A stretch of DNA of 64,000 nucleotides from Cronobacter malonaticus LMG 23826 (lineage in GTDB: Bacteria; Pseudomonadota; Gammaproteobacteria; Enterobacterales; Enterobacteriaceae): the NCBI RefSeq assembly GCF_001277215.2, contig NZ_CP013940.1, positions 744,001 to 808,000 on the forward strand, given 5' to 3'. Both the position numbers and the translations under genes were made by a program. The notes below the pieces were generated by a model. The model did not search any database. It worked only from the letters and a program-made list of their open reading frames with translations, and was not told where the DNA came from. Shown piece after piece: positions 52,658-60,382 of the stretch. Position 1 is the stretch's first letter; each line of letters opens with the position of its first letter.

Positions 52658-53167
52658 CGAATTAAGCTCCTGGCTCATCAACAGGGAAAACGGGAAGGTG
52701 AAGGCTATGCTGGCGATATACCTTGCATTTTGCGCTGATGATAGAGTATATGGCTGGCTTATTGCTTTCAATTAGCGATAAATTTTTATTTATCGCCACT
52801 TTGTCCATAAAATCCTCTGTAAATTCAAAAACGTGCGGCGCTTCGCTATTTTTTAACAGCATCTGACTGATTTGCTTTTAGTTTCAATGGGTTATTTTTT
52901 CATGGGCAATGACATCTCGCCTGGTGCGGCAGAGAATCTTTTACGCAGACGTTTTTGGCGCGCCGTAGCGTTTCAGATAGCGTGTTCAGGCAAAAAGCAG
53001 CCGTTTCTGCTGTTCAGGCGTCAGGTGCAGGCCGGTGCCATCAGGTGTATTTATTGGTGCGATGAATATGATTAGCCCGCCGTAAAACAGCTTTAACCAT
53101 TATTCAGCCCAGGCGCGCCAGCACCGCCGGATAATGCCCGCCACTCTTGTAACGGGGATTAATCATC
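52658..53167. other. gap alaE to 102-residue ORF
   Basis: 510 bases, AT-rich on the left. No gene is supported. On the minus strand a fragment around 52995-53085 translates to a plausible-looking tail (APINTPDGTGLHLTPEQQ) but has no start codon and is probably chance or a relic. E. coli has stpA nearby; it is not seen here. Confidence 0.45.
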
Positions 53168-53476
53168 ATGGACGCAATCAGCGACGTGTTATATCAGGTC
53201 GAGCGGGGCGTGATGGCGCTCGTTTGCGAAGGCGATTTGCGAAAAAAAATGCGGCGCTTCTGGTTTGAATCGCTTATGCATGTGTCGTCTGCCGCGCTGC
53301 CTGAGGCATTACAGCGTGAGCTGCTCCTGCTTCGCGCGCCGTTCAGCGCACCGCAGGCGCGCCCGGTCGCAGCGTGGAGTGACGAAGAGGTTCAGCAGTG
53401 GCTTAAAGCTCTCCTTGGGTTTTATCACCGGCTCAGTGAGCAGGCGTTCAGAGAGAATGCGGGGCAGAAAATGTAA
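53168..53476 (+). CDS. hypothetical 102-residue protein
   Basis: Not recognised. The predicted protein is helical and charged (DLRKKMRRFWFESLM, DEEVQQWLKALLGFYHRL) with no signal peptide or membrane segment. GGGGA lies 9 bases before the ATG and codon use matches the host, so it is probably real. A REP hairpin begins at its stop codon. Confidence 0.6.
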   Translation: MDAISDVLYQVERGVMALVCEGDLRKKMRRFWFESLMHVSSAALPEALQRELLLLRAPFSAPQARPVAAWSDEEVQQWLKALLGFYHRLSEQAFRENAGQKM

Positions 53477-53742
53477 GGCGGATGCACGTCGCTTATCCGC
53501 CAGACGTAACACCGTAGGATGGGTAAGCGAAGCGCACCCACCGTGAAACATCGCCACCGCATTCACCACCGGCGCGGCCTGTGAATCCACACACGCCTAA
53601 TCGCCGTCTTCTTTATAGACTAAAACCGTAGGGTGGGTAAGCGAAGCGCACCCACCGTGAAACATCGCCACCGCACCCACCACCGGCGCGGCTTGCGAAT
53701 CAACACACGCCGAAGTCACCGTCTTCTTTATACAGCGCTACA
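53477..53742. repeat. REP hairpins within a 114-bp tandem duplication
   Basis: A variant hairpin GGCGGAT...ATCCGCC is at 53477-53501. REP copies of the main family are at 53514-53542 and 53628-53656. The whole segment from each GTAGG head onward is duplicated with a 114-bp period (53514-53627 and from 53628). The copied part includes the last codons of the adjacent YodC-like gene (ACACACGCC...GTCTTCTTTATA), present once as the real 3' end and once as a mutated relic near 53590-53620. Confidence 0.88.
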
Positions 53743-53879
53743 TCGGCGGCTTTCAGCGTGACTTTCTCGCCCTGTTCGTCATCCGGGCGCACCGCGACAA
53801 TCTGATCGCCATGCACTTCAATCACTTTCAGTTTCGGGCCGCCCAGACGCGGTTGAACGATATCACCTGCTGCAAACAT
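53700..53879 (-). CDS. YodC-like small protein (DUF2158 type)
   Basis: A 59-residue protein, MFAAGDIVQPRLGGPKLKVI...DGDFGVC. The AGDIVQPRLGGPKLKV start and VEVHGD/VAVRPDDEQGEKVT strands fit the small beta-barrel DUF2158/YodC type, which describes a KOW/SH3-like fold without known function. It starts at ATG 53879 with GGAGG upstream (GCAGGAGGCAC in the minus sense). Its 3' end is partly duplicated in the neighbouring tandem repeat. Confidence 0.78.
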   Translation of the reverse strand: MFAAGDIVQPRLGGPKLKVIEVHGDQIVAVRPDDEQGEKVTLKAADVALYKEDGDFGVC

Positions 53880-54104
53880 AGTGCCTCCTGTTTATTCATC
53901 GTGTTTCTGTAACAGTAGCCCACCACCGCGCTCATCGACAACCGCAATCCCGCGCTTTGTTGGCAAAATGTTAATAACTTATCTTCTGTATAGCCGCGTT
54001 AGGCCAGGTAAAGTCCTGTATGGCGGGTGGCGCTTTGTCTTTCAGCGACTAAACTTAATAAAAATAAGTCACTTACAACACCTGCAAAAACTACAGGAGT
54101 AACT

Positions 54105-54263
54105 ATGGGATTCTGGAGAATCATTTTTACTATCATTCTGCCGCCGCTTGGCGTACTGCTGGGGAAAGGTGTCGGTGGGGCGTTCCTTATTAACATCCTC
54201 CTGACGCTGCTGGGTTATTTCCCGGGGCTCATCCATGCCTTCTGGGTTCAAACCAAAAACTAA
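54105..54263 (+). CDS. yqaE: YqaE, PMP3/UPF0057 membrane protein
   Basis: A 52-residue membrane protein with two hydrophobic helices (IIFTIILPPLGVLLGKG and LINILLTLLGYFPGLIHAFW), nearly identical to E. coli YqaE. Relatives in yeast and plants affect membrane potential and salt tolerance. Shine-Dalgarno AGGAG lies 8 bases before the ATG. A terminator follows. Confidence 0.95.
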   Translation: MGFWRIIFTIILPPLGVLLGKGVGGAFLINILLTLLGYFPGLIHAFWVQTKN

Positions 54264-54278
54264 TCCCTGTTTTAAGAG

Positions 54279-54300
54279 ACCCGCTACGGCGGGTTTTTTA
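54279..54300 (+). terminator. rho-independent terminator after yqaE
   Basis: Stem ACCCGC/GCGGGT with loop TACG and a six-T tail. Confidence 0.9.
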
Positions 54301-54535
54301 TGCATGATTTCTGCCCTTTTTTCCCGCCATTTTCCCGTTTTAACCCTACTGCGAAACCGCTCACGATTTAACCGCTGCGTTGCATTTTAATTGCATACAA
54401 AACGTGCGGATTTACTCACGCTTAACAATATTTTAGCGAATGAACTGTTTTAATCGAAACTTTTGCCGATAACAGAGGGGCAGAGAGGCGTTTTTCTCTG
54501 AATAACTTGAAAAATAGAGATAAAAAGAGGCCACC

Positions 54536-56482
54536 ATGGGGATCCTGTCAACATTAATCACGGGTCCAGGACGGACATTTTCGGCGCAAAGCCCCCGTAG
54601 CGGTGTGTATCGCTGTAATAAATTACCTACATCGTTACGTGACGCGGGCGTGCCGGATAAGCCGGGCATCTTGATGGTATTTGTACCGCCCAACGCGGAT
54701 TTTCATGCTGTCAGTCAGGTCTGGCAGCGCTTCGCCACGCCGGAACGCACCGTACTTGTGCTTTCCTCCACCGGCACGCTGTGCCAGCAGGATAAAGCGA
54801 CGGTCTATTGCTCTTTGGAGAGCGACGAAGGGAGCTGGTTACTGCTGCCAAAAGCGCTGATTGGCCGTCATGAAGTGCATTCTGTCGATCTTCACACCCG
54901 CATTCCGGGCGCGGTACAGCGCGTGCAGGCGATCTCGCGCGATCTCAGCGCGCTCAATGTGCAGATGCCGCTCAGCGCCGACCGCACGTTTGCGATGATT
55001 TACTGCGACGGGCTGGCCGCGTCGGAAGGTTTCCTGATGCAGGCCTGGTATAAATCCGGGCGTTTCCCGTGTCTCGCGGTCGGCGGGGCGGCGGGCGGCA
55101 AGCTCGATTTCAGCGGCACCTGGATGAGCGTTAACGGCCGGATGATGGACGGCCGCGCGATTGTCATCCTGTGTGAAATGGCACCGGGTAAATCTTTCGC
55201 GCCGTTTAAAAGCCAGAACTTCCAGCCGACCGACAAAAGCTGGCTGGTGGCGCAGGCCGATCCGGTCGCGCGTACCGTCACGTCGCTGTTCGACGCAAAG
55301 GATCATCAACAGCCCATTACGTCGTATCTGGCAAGCCAGCTCAACTGCAAACCGGACCAGCTGGCGCAGGCGCTGGAGGGTTACACCTTCGCGGTAAAAG
55401 TAGGCGATGATTTCTTTATTCGCTCCGTGGCGCAGATCGAGTCCTCACAGATCCGCTTCTTTTGCGATCTGGAATTTGGCGACAGGCTGTATCTGATGAA
55501 AGCGACCGATTTTGTCGCGCACACGGAGCACGACTGGCAGGCGTTCACGCGTCGCTACGGTAAACCGTCCGGAATGCTGCTTAACGACTGCGTACTGCGC
55601 CGCATGAACAACCTGGCAACGCTGCCGCGCGCCGATTTCTTTCGCAAGATCCCGGCGGCGGGCTTCTCAAGCTTTGGCGAAATTCTTGGGGTGCCTATCA
55701 ACCAGACACTCTCCGCGCTGGTGTTTTTCGATAAGCCCAACCAGGCGATGAGCCAGTTCCCGGTGGAATACGCGGCCTACGCGGCACACTACGCGCAACG
55801 CACGCTGCGCCGCTGGGAGGCGATGCACCGTATGCAGTCGCAGGTGATTGAGCAGGTCATCAGCTATCAGCAGGAGCTGTCGCCGCTGCTCTCCACGCTG
55901 CCGCTGCTGGAGCATGCCACATCGCAACAGACTGAGACGCTGGATATCGCTCAGGGGAATATCCGCTCTATGAGCAATGCCGCGCGCGACACCCGTGACG
56001 CGCAGGACAGGCTGGAGCAGGGCTTAAGCGATCTGGAGACCATTTCGGCGGGGATCACTAAAATCACCAGCGGGATCCGCTCTATCGCCGATCAGACCAA
56101 CCTGCTGGCGCTCAACGCCGCGGTTGAAGCGGCGAGAGCCGGTGAATCCGGGCGCGGTTTCGCCGTGGTGGCAGGCGAAGTGCGCCGTCTGGCGCATCTG
56201 TCACGCGAGCAGGCGGAGGCGACGGCACACAGCATCAACGAATCTGTCGAGACCATTGCGCGTATTCGCCAGGTCACCACGGAAACGGTCAGCGCGACCC
56301 AGACCATGGCGGACCGCAGTATCGAAGCCGCGGATCGCATCGCTTCGATGAGCGAGCAGACCAGCGAAGAGCGCGAAAACGTCGCCCAGAGCCTGGGACG
56401 TCTGAAGGTTGTCGCCAAAGGGATGGACGCGATGCAGGAGGCGGTCGCTCAGCTGCGCACGTTGCAGGAGCTGGCGAAGTAA
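54536..56482 (+). CDS. soluble chemoreceptor with FIST sensor domain
   Basis: A 648-residue methyl-accepting-type protein without any membrane segment. The N-terminal ~1-200 is FIST_N-like ([29 protein letters not shown]), ~220-400 FIST_C-like ([33 protein letters not shown]), then ~410-640 a signalling coiled coil with tip [24 protein letters not shown] domains are thought to bind amino acids or small ligands. It lacks the NWETF tether. GCCGATAA at 54465-54472 resembles a FliA -10 but no matching -35 is present. A terminator follows. Confidence 0.9.
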   Translation: MGILSTLITGPGRTFSAQSPRSGVYRCNKLPTSLRDAGVPDKPGILMVFVPPNADFHAVSQVWQRFATPERTVLVLSSTGTLCQQDKATVYCSLESDEGSWLLLPKALIGRHEVHSVDLHTRIPGAVQRVQAISRDLSALNVQMPLSADRTFAMIYCDGLAASEGFLMQAWYKSGRFPCLAVGGAAGGKLDFSGTWMSVNGRMMDGRAIVILCEMAPGKSFAPFKSQNFQPTDKSWLVAQADPVARTVTSLFDAKDHQQPITSYLASQLNCKPDQLAQALEGYTFAVKVGDDFFIRSVAQIESSQIRFFCDLEFGDRLYLMKATDFVAHTEHDWQAFTRRYGKPSGMLLNDCVLRRMNNLATLPRADFFRKIPAAGFSSFGEILGVPINQTLSALVFFDKPNQAMSQFPVEYAAYAAHYAQRTLRRWEAMHRMQSQVIEQVISYQQELSPLLSTLPLLEHATSQQTETLDIAQGNIRSMSNAARDTRDAQDRLEQGLSDLETISAGITKITSGIRSIADQTNLLALNAAVEAARAGESGRGFAVVAGEVRRLAHLSREQAEATAHSINESVETIARIRQVTTETVSATQTMADRSIEAADRIASMSEQTSEERENVAQSLGRLKVVAKGMDAMQEAVAQLRTLQELAK

Positions 56483-56516
56483 TTTGAGTCCGCTCTGAAA
56501 AGCGCTGTGTTTATAT

Positions 56517-56553
56517 AAAAGCGAGACGGGGTAACACCCTCTCGCTTTTTTTA
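56517..56553 (+). terminator. rho-independent terminator after FIST chemoreceptor
   Basis: Stem GCGAGA...TCTCGC with inner GGGT/ACCC pairing, flanked by AAAA and TTTTTTT; usable in both directions. Confidence 0.9.
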
Positions 56554-56603
56554 TCGGTTCGCTGACGGACGTTACTCTTCTTCGCCGGCGGGGCGGGAAG
56601 GCG

Positions 56604-57008
56604 TTATTCACAAAACGCGTAAAACCGGGTGCTATTATCCTCAAGCCCAGCTTTACATTGATTCGCGCTATCCGGCACCTTTAATTCCACGGTTTTAGAG
56701 GTGTTTTCATAACGGCAAACCAGCCAGAGCGGCAAACCCATTTTCTTTCCGTAATCCTGATACTCTTGCAGCGTCCAGACTATGTGGCTGTCATTATCAG
56801 GCATCAGTTCACCGTGTTTTTCCGGCGGACCCTGGAAAAGGGTGGCGTCATTTAAGCGGTGTGTGGTTAAGGCATTCTGTAACGTGTTCGGGCACGTTAT
56901 TTTTCCGGCACAGGCAGCGCCTGAAAAGATAAAAAAAGCCGTGCTCAGCAGTAGTGTTTTATTCCACGACAGAATAATTATCCCCGTTGTTTTCCGCGCG
57001 CGGTGCAT
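56604..57008 (-). CDS. STY0301-family periplasmic protein, orphan immunity-like copy
   Basis: Paralogue of the 17728-18093 gene: shared signal-peptide core NKTLLLSTAFF, ITCPNTL, DATLFQGPPE, LMPDNDSHIVWTLQEYQDYGKK and four Cys. The position of the usual start codon reads CTG instead of ATG. The nearest upstream ATG (57008) adds a short basic N-region (MHRARKTTG) before the hydrophobic core, giving 134 residues that still look exportable. Its former partner gene is only a remnant (56959-57063). Immunity role inferred. Confidence 0.7.
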   Translation of the reverse strand: MHRARKTTGIIILSWNKTLLLSTAFFIFSGAACAGKITCPNTLQNALTTHRLNDATLFQGPPEKHGELMPDNDSHIVWTLQEYQDYGKKMGLPLWLVCRYENTSKTVELKVPDSANQCKAGLEDNSTRFYAFCE

Positions 57009-57063
57009 GCCGGAAATAAATTGTACGCTGGCTGACGGGGGGTGTTACTGCTATATAAGCCAT
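56959..57063 (-). pseudogene. amidase gene reduced by internal deletion
   Basis: A 34-codon frame that joins the first residues of the BPSL0067-family amidase (MAYIA.TP) directly to its last ones (RHAPRAENNGDNYSVVE, compare KAPRAENNGDNYYVVE at 17.7 kb). About 100 internal codons with the catalytic Cys and His are missing. It overlaps the immunity-like gene exactly as the intact pair does. This is a decayed effector with a retained partner. Confidence 0.85.
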
Positions 57064-57264
57064 CTTTCAGTCTCCATTCAATTTTTGGAGATGATATTTT
57101 TGTTTGATGAGGTAAACGTAGTGATCCTTTATAATAGTAATTAATTAGGAATATTGCCCAGGCTTTTTAGTCAGTTGTTGAGTGATAATTGAAATAATCA
57201 TTTATTACTACAAACATCAAATGACGATAATTTTAAACGCTATTGTCAATAAAGAGTGCCAGTT

Positions 57265-57612
57265 ATGACTTTGAACAAGAAAACTACAGCAGCTGTTTTG
57301 AAATGGTATGACGAAAAGTGGAATCTCCCTGGGCTATTGCGCAAGAAAATACCGCTCACGCCTGAAATCAGCCTCACCACAGGCCGCTATCCGTGGGCGC
57401 GAGAGACGGGAGATGAGATTATGCAGGACTATTTTAACCGGTTTTCTGTGGATGATACGAGCTTTGATTTTTTAAGATACTGGCCTCCTGAAACAGGTAT
57501 TTGGCCTAATTGCTTACGCCCTCGAGCATTGCGGGTGGAAATAAAAGATCCTGAACCATTAACCATATCTATGTTAATCGAGTCTGCGAAAGCCGGGCGA
57601 TGGCTTTATTGA
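57265..57612 (+). CDS. DUF1493 family protein, second copy
   Basis: A 115-residue protein, unknown function. The C-terminus PLTISMLIESAKAGRWLY is the DUF1493 signature, shared with the protein at 3455-3781; FDFLRYWPPETG corresponds to the YFPWE region. AAGAG precedes the ATG; an in-frame GTG at 57256 is possible. No STM2901-like partner is adjacent, so it is an orphan. AT-rich compared with core genes. Confidence 0.75.
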   Translation: MTLNKKTTAAVLKWYDEKWNLPGLLRKKIPLTPEISLTTGRYPWARETGDEIMQDYFNRFSVDDTSFDFLRYWPPETGIWPNCLRPRALRVEIKDPEPLTISMLIESAKAGRWLY

Positions 57613-57937
57613 GGCATTATTTTTCGGCGTATCAGCGCGGCAAGATTATCTCGTGAGATATCAGATGTTCATGAACAGAGAGCTAAAATGGCTCCGGAGG
57701 TTACGTGATCGAGTGGCTATCAACATAACAACCTTCATAAAACTGCCCCAGGAAGAAAGCCCTCGCACACAGACCGGGCAGACATCTCTCCTTTACCCTG
57801 AACCCGTCAGCCCGGTTTGCACAGCGGCAGCAATCTGCGCCTGAAGCCTTACGCGCGGTTACACGTTAGAATTATCGCAACACGCACAAACACACGTTAA
57901 ACCAAGCAGGGCCAGTGGCCCGTAATCAGGAGCAGAG
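57613..57937. other. gap before thioesterase gene
   Basis: 325 bases; only a 63-codon frame (57653-57844) without Shine-Dalgarno or recognisable similarity. It should hold the thioesterase promoter. Nothing else seen. Confidence 0.5.
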
Positions 57938-58327
57938 ATGTTCAGTAAAATTTATGAGGTTGATGAAAGCCATATCGATTTTCAGGGCGTCGTGGACGGG
58001 CTCTATTACCCGTTTTACATGGAATGGGCGCGCCACGCGTTTATGAAAGAAGCGCTGGGGATTGATATCGAAGAGGAGTTTAAGCAGGGGCGCCTGTACA
58101 TGGTGCTGGAGTATTCCCTGCGTTTTCGCCAGAGCCTGAAAAAAGGCGACACCGTGGAAGTGACCTGCCAGCTTGAAAAAAACGTCAAGCGCAACCGGGT
58201 CAACTTCGCTCAGCAGATCCGCGTGAATGGCACAACCTATGCGGAAGCAACCTTCGTCGCCACCTGTCTGGTTAACGGCAGACCTTCTATGCCCGACGCG
58301 GTGGTCAAGGCGTTAGAAGAACTCTGA
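57938..58327 (+). CDS. acyl-CoA thioesterase, hotdog fold
   Basis: A 129-residue hotdog-fold protein of the 4-hydroxybenzoyl-CoA thioesterase/YbgC type. VDESHIDFQGVVDGLYYPFYMEW corresponds to the catalytic region (usual motif D-x-x-G-V-V-Y-x-x-x-Y/W, landmarks DFQGVVDG and MEWARHAF). It hydrolyses acyl- or aryl-CoA esters in the cytosol; the substrate cannot be read. Shine-Dalgarno AGGAG lies 8 bases before the ATG. Confidence 0.88.
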   Translation: MFSKIYEVDESHIDFQGVVDGLYYPFYMEWARHAFMKEALGIDIEEEFKQGRLYMVLEYSLRFRQSLKKGDTVEVTCQLEKNVKRNRVNFAQQIRVNGTTYAEATFVATCLVNGRPSMPDAVVKALEEL

Positions 58328-58409
58328 TTTCCTATCCTGAACGGCGCCGCCGTTTTTGAGGGGGCGTGCGCCGGTTTACCGTGTCGTAAGGCAGGAACAT
58401 AAGAAAAAA

Positions 58410-59045
58410 CTAAGTCTCTTTTTTGTTATTGATGCGTCTTTCCTGACGTTGTTTTTTCTCTTCTTCACGATTCTTATTCATCCATCGAGAAGAAGCATAT
58501 AAAACAGGGATGCTTACTATAAGTAAAAAGACAGCAACAGAACGGTCTGCATCCCATTCCGTTGCATTGGCATCAGACAGAATCAGCAAAATCCCTGAGG
58601 CGACACCCAGCATAATCGGCTCAACCGCTTCATCAGGCCCTTCTGTCACCAGCATGTACGCGAGTTGGATACCACATGAAATCGCCAGTGCTGAGGCGAC
58701 ATACTTTAACGTGCTAAAGTGGATGATAAAATAAATAGCCTCATCAAAAGAGTAAAGGCTTGCTTTATCCTGGGGGAACACTCCGAACGTTTGAAGTAAT
58801 TCGAGCCCGCCTTTTACACAAAGCACGAGGGTCAGGGTTAAGAAAATTATTTTTTGCAGCCGTAGCTGAAAGTTTCTTGCGGCAGCTTCCAGCGCTACTG
58901 TGGTTCTGGCAAACAGAATGATACGGAGCTCCGTTTTAAAGTTACTGAAGCCTTTTTTTAAACGGTTACTGCTGGATGTAAATGCAAATACGGTAAATAA
59001 TAACGTTGCGAAAACAAACCCTGCCAGAAAGCCAATCCATAACAT
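58410..59045 (-). CDS. hypothetical multi-pass membrane protein
   Basis: Not recognised; 211 residues. Hydrophobic segments at about 2-23, 65-85, 105-133, 143-158 and 168-187, with a basic, Arg/Lys/Glu-rich C-terminal tail (EEEKKQRQERRINNKKE). The first cytoplasmic loop has a helical TTVALEAAARNFQLRL stretch. GGGAA lies before the ATG. It is AT-rich relative to the core, likely acquired. No function proposed. Confidence 0.65.
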   Translation of the reverse strand: MLWIGFLAGFVFATLLFTVFAFTSSSNRLKKGFSNFKTELRIILFARTTVALEAAARNFQLRLQKIIFLTLTLVLCVKGGLELLQTFGVFPQDKASLYSFDEAIYFIIHFSTLKYVASALAISCGIQLAYMLVTEGPDEAVEPIMLGVASGILLILSDANATEWDADRSVAVFLLIVSIPVLYASSRWMNKNREEEKKQRQERRINNKKET

Positions 59046-59131
59046 ATATATTCCCGGATGCGTGATTTAATGAATTTTTTAAGTGTTATCGTAATTTTAC
59101 TGCTTTATGAAATTTATACAATCAATTATAA

Positions 59132-59299
59132 AAAATACGCATTGGTAAGGAGATTTTACTTATACACCGTCCTGTTGCTACTATTGGTGTGAGGCTAAAT
59201 TATGAGCAACATCAGGATGATACCCTGAAGGATTTTTACTTAAAGTTATGGCGTGAAAGCGAATTTTCAGAAAAGATTCGTCATCAGAAAATAGAGTAA
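59132..59299 (+). pseudogene. start-less coding relic
   Basis: An open frame that ends ...DFYLKLWRESEFSEKIRHQ... and has protein-like composition but no ATG/GTG near its start. A good Shine-Dalgarno (AAGGAG, 59147-59152) is followed at proper spacing by ATA (59162), as if an ATG had been lost. It could be the relic of a ~45-residue protein or a tail of a deleted gene. Weak evidence. Confidence 0.3.
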
Positions 59300-59336
59300 T
59301 AATGGCAACCGGGTATGTAATTGATCCAGCACGTTT

Positions 59337-59723
59337 TCATGTAATCTTTGCCAGTTCAGCACAAAGCCACTCAATTTCAGTCTGAATATATTTCCTGCGC
59401 TGCTTTAACAGGATACGGGCAGGGACGAGGCGCTCGATCAACATTGGTTTTCTGATGACGTATGCCAGAACCATCTCTTTTACATCTTCTTCTGACCAGC
59501 CCTGCATGACCGGTGCTGGGTTATACAAAAGGTTTATCTGTAAGACAGGCGCAACTTCTTCATCCAGAATGGTCAGGATCTCTTCACGACTTTTACCGGA
59601 TGCTTTTAACACCTGTGCCATCCATCGATAATCGTAATCCTGTAATTCCCGCCCGGTACAAATTCCCGACAGGGCATACCAGACAGGAACCCGGCTGGCG
59701 ATTTCAGCGTCTCTGAGGTGCAT
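59337..59723 (-). CDS. DUF7079-like hypothetical protein
   Basis: A 128-residue soluble protein of unknown function. The pattern RVPVWYALSGICTGREL, KSREEILTILDEEVAPVLQINLLYNPAP and MQGWSEEDVKE resembles the DUF7079 family, often found near toxin-related loci. AGGAAAA precedes the ATG. The family name is a recalled resemblance. Confidence 0.6.
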   Translation of the reverse strand: MHLRDAEIASRVPVWYALSGICTGRELQDYDYRWMAQVLKASGKSREEILTILDEEVAPVLQINLLYNPAPVMQGWSEEDVKEMVLAYVIRKPMLIERLVPARILLKQRRKYIQTEIEWLCAELAKIT

Positions 59724-59902
59724 AGATTTTTCCTGCGCGATGGGTGGTGAGTGGTGATAGTGAGGGATGCGCTTACTAGGGGCAAGTTAAGGACGGAGGT
59801 TTTATGTTGGCGATAGGGTAAATATCTTGGGTGACATCTTGCTATTCAGTTCTGTGCTATGCAGTGCCAGGCCGATTATCTGCAGGAGGCATTACATTAA
59901 AG

Positions 59903-60067
59903 ATGCGACCGACGCTGAGCGATTACTATTCTGCGCAGGATCATGACATTATAACAGACATGAGATTCAGGCCTGAAGCGGCTTCACGCGATGATAGTCG
60001 TGAAAAATTCACGCCTGCACAGAACCTGAATTATACCCGCCGTCGTGCAGAACTGGCCGCGCAGTAG
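59903..60067 (+). CDS. hypothetical 54-residue protein
   Basis: Not recognised. MRPTLSDYYSAQDHDIITDM... is charged and hydrophilic, ending RRRAELAAQ. AGGAGG lies 13 bases before the ATG, longer than ideal. The frame is open upstream to 59831 but without a better start. Possibly a real small protein. Confidence 0.4.
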   Translation: MRPTLSDYYSAQDHDIITDMRFRPEAASRDDSREKFTPAQNLNYTRRRAELAAQ

Positions 60068-60382
60068 TCCTTTCAAAAATTCCCGCAAATCCCGCTGATT
60101 TTTTGTAAAAAAGCCATGCATGCATAAGGTGCATGGTTTTGCATGCGTTTTCGCGCGCCTGCACTCCCTGCCAGCGCCAGCGCCAGCGCCAGTCGCGGCG
60201 CGGCCTGAGGCATCTTTGCACCTGCATTAAAAGCGCCCCCTTAAGCGGGCAGGCGGGGCGGGGAGAGCATTGCGCGCCAGTGAGGCAAGTTAATTTTATT
60301 TGGCCTTTAACATATATGATTACATTGCACATAATTTTGGCAGCCTCATACACGGATCACTTAGAAATCAATGAGTTTGAAT
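60068..60382. other. gap with GCATG palindromes at composition boundary
   Basis: No gene. 60111-60145 holds a dense set of TGCATG/GCATGC palindromes (CATGCATGCATAAGG, TGCATGG, TTGCATGCG). At 60168-60192 there is a short direct repeat of GCCAGC units, followed by GC-rich DNA. Just right of about 60290 the composition turns strongly AT-rich and stays so to the window end, so a boundary of acquired DNA probably lies here. Confidence 0.55.

Noticed and set aside
52872..53075. 67-codon plus-strand frame after alaE
   Set aside because: No Shine-Dalgarno and no conserved pattern; likely chance.
54441..54472. FliA promoter for the FIST chemoreceptor
   Set aside because: GCCGATAA is a perfect -10, but no TAAAGTTT-like -35 lies 11 bases upstream, so I only note the -10 match.
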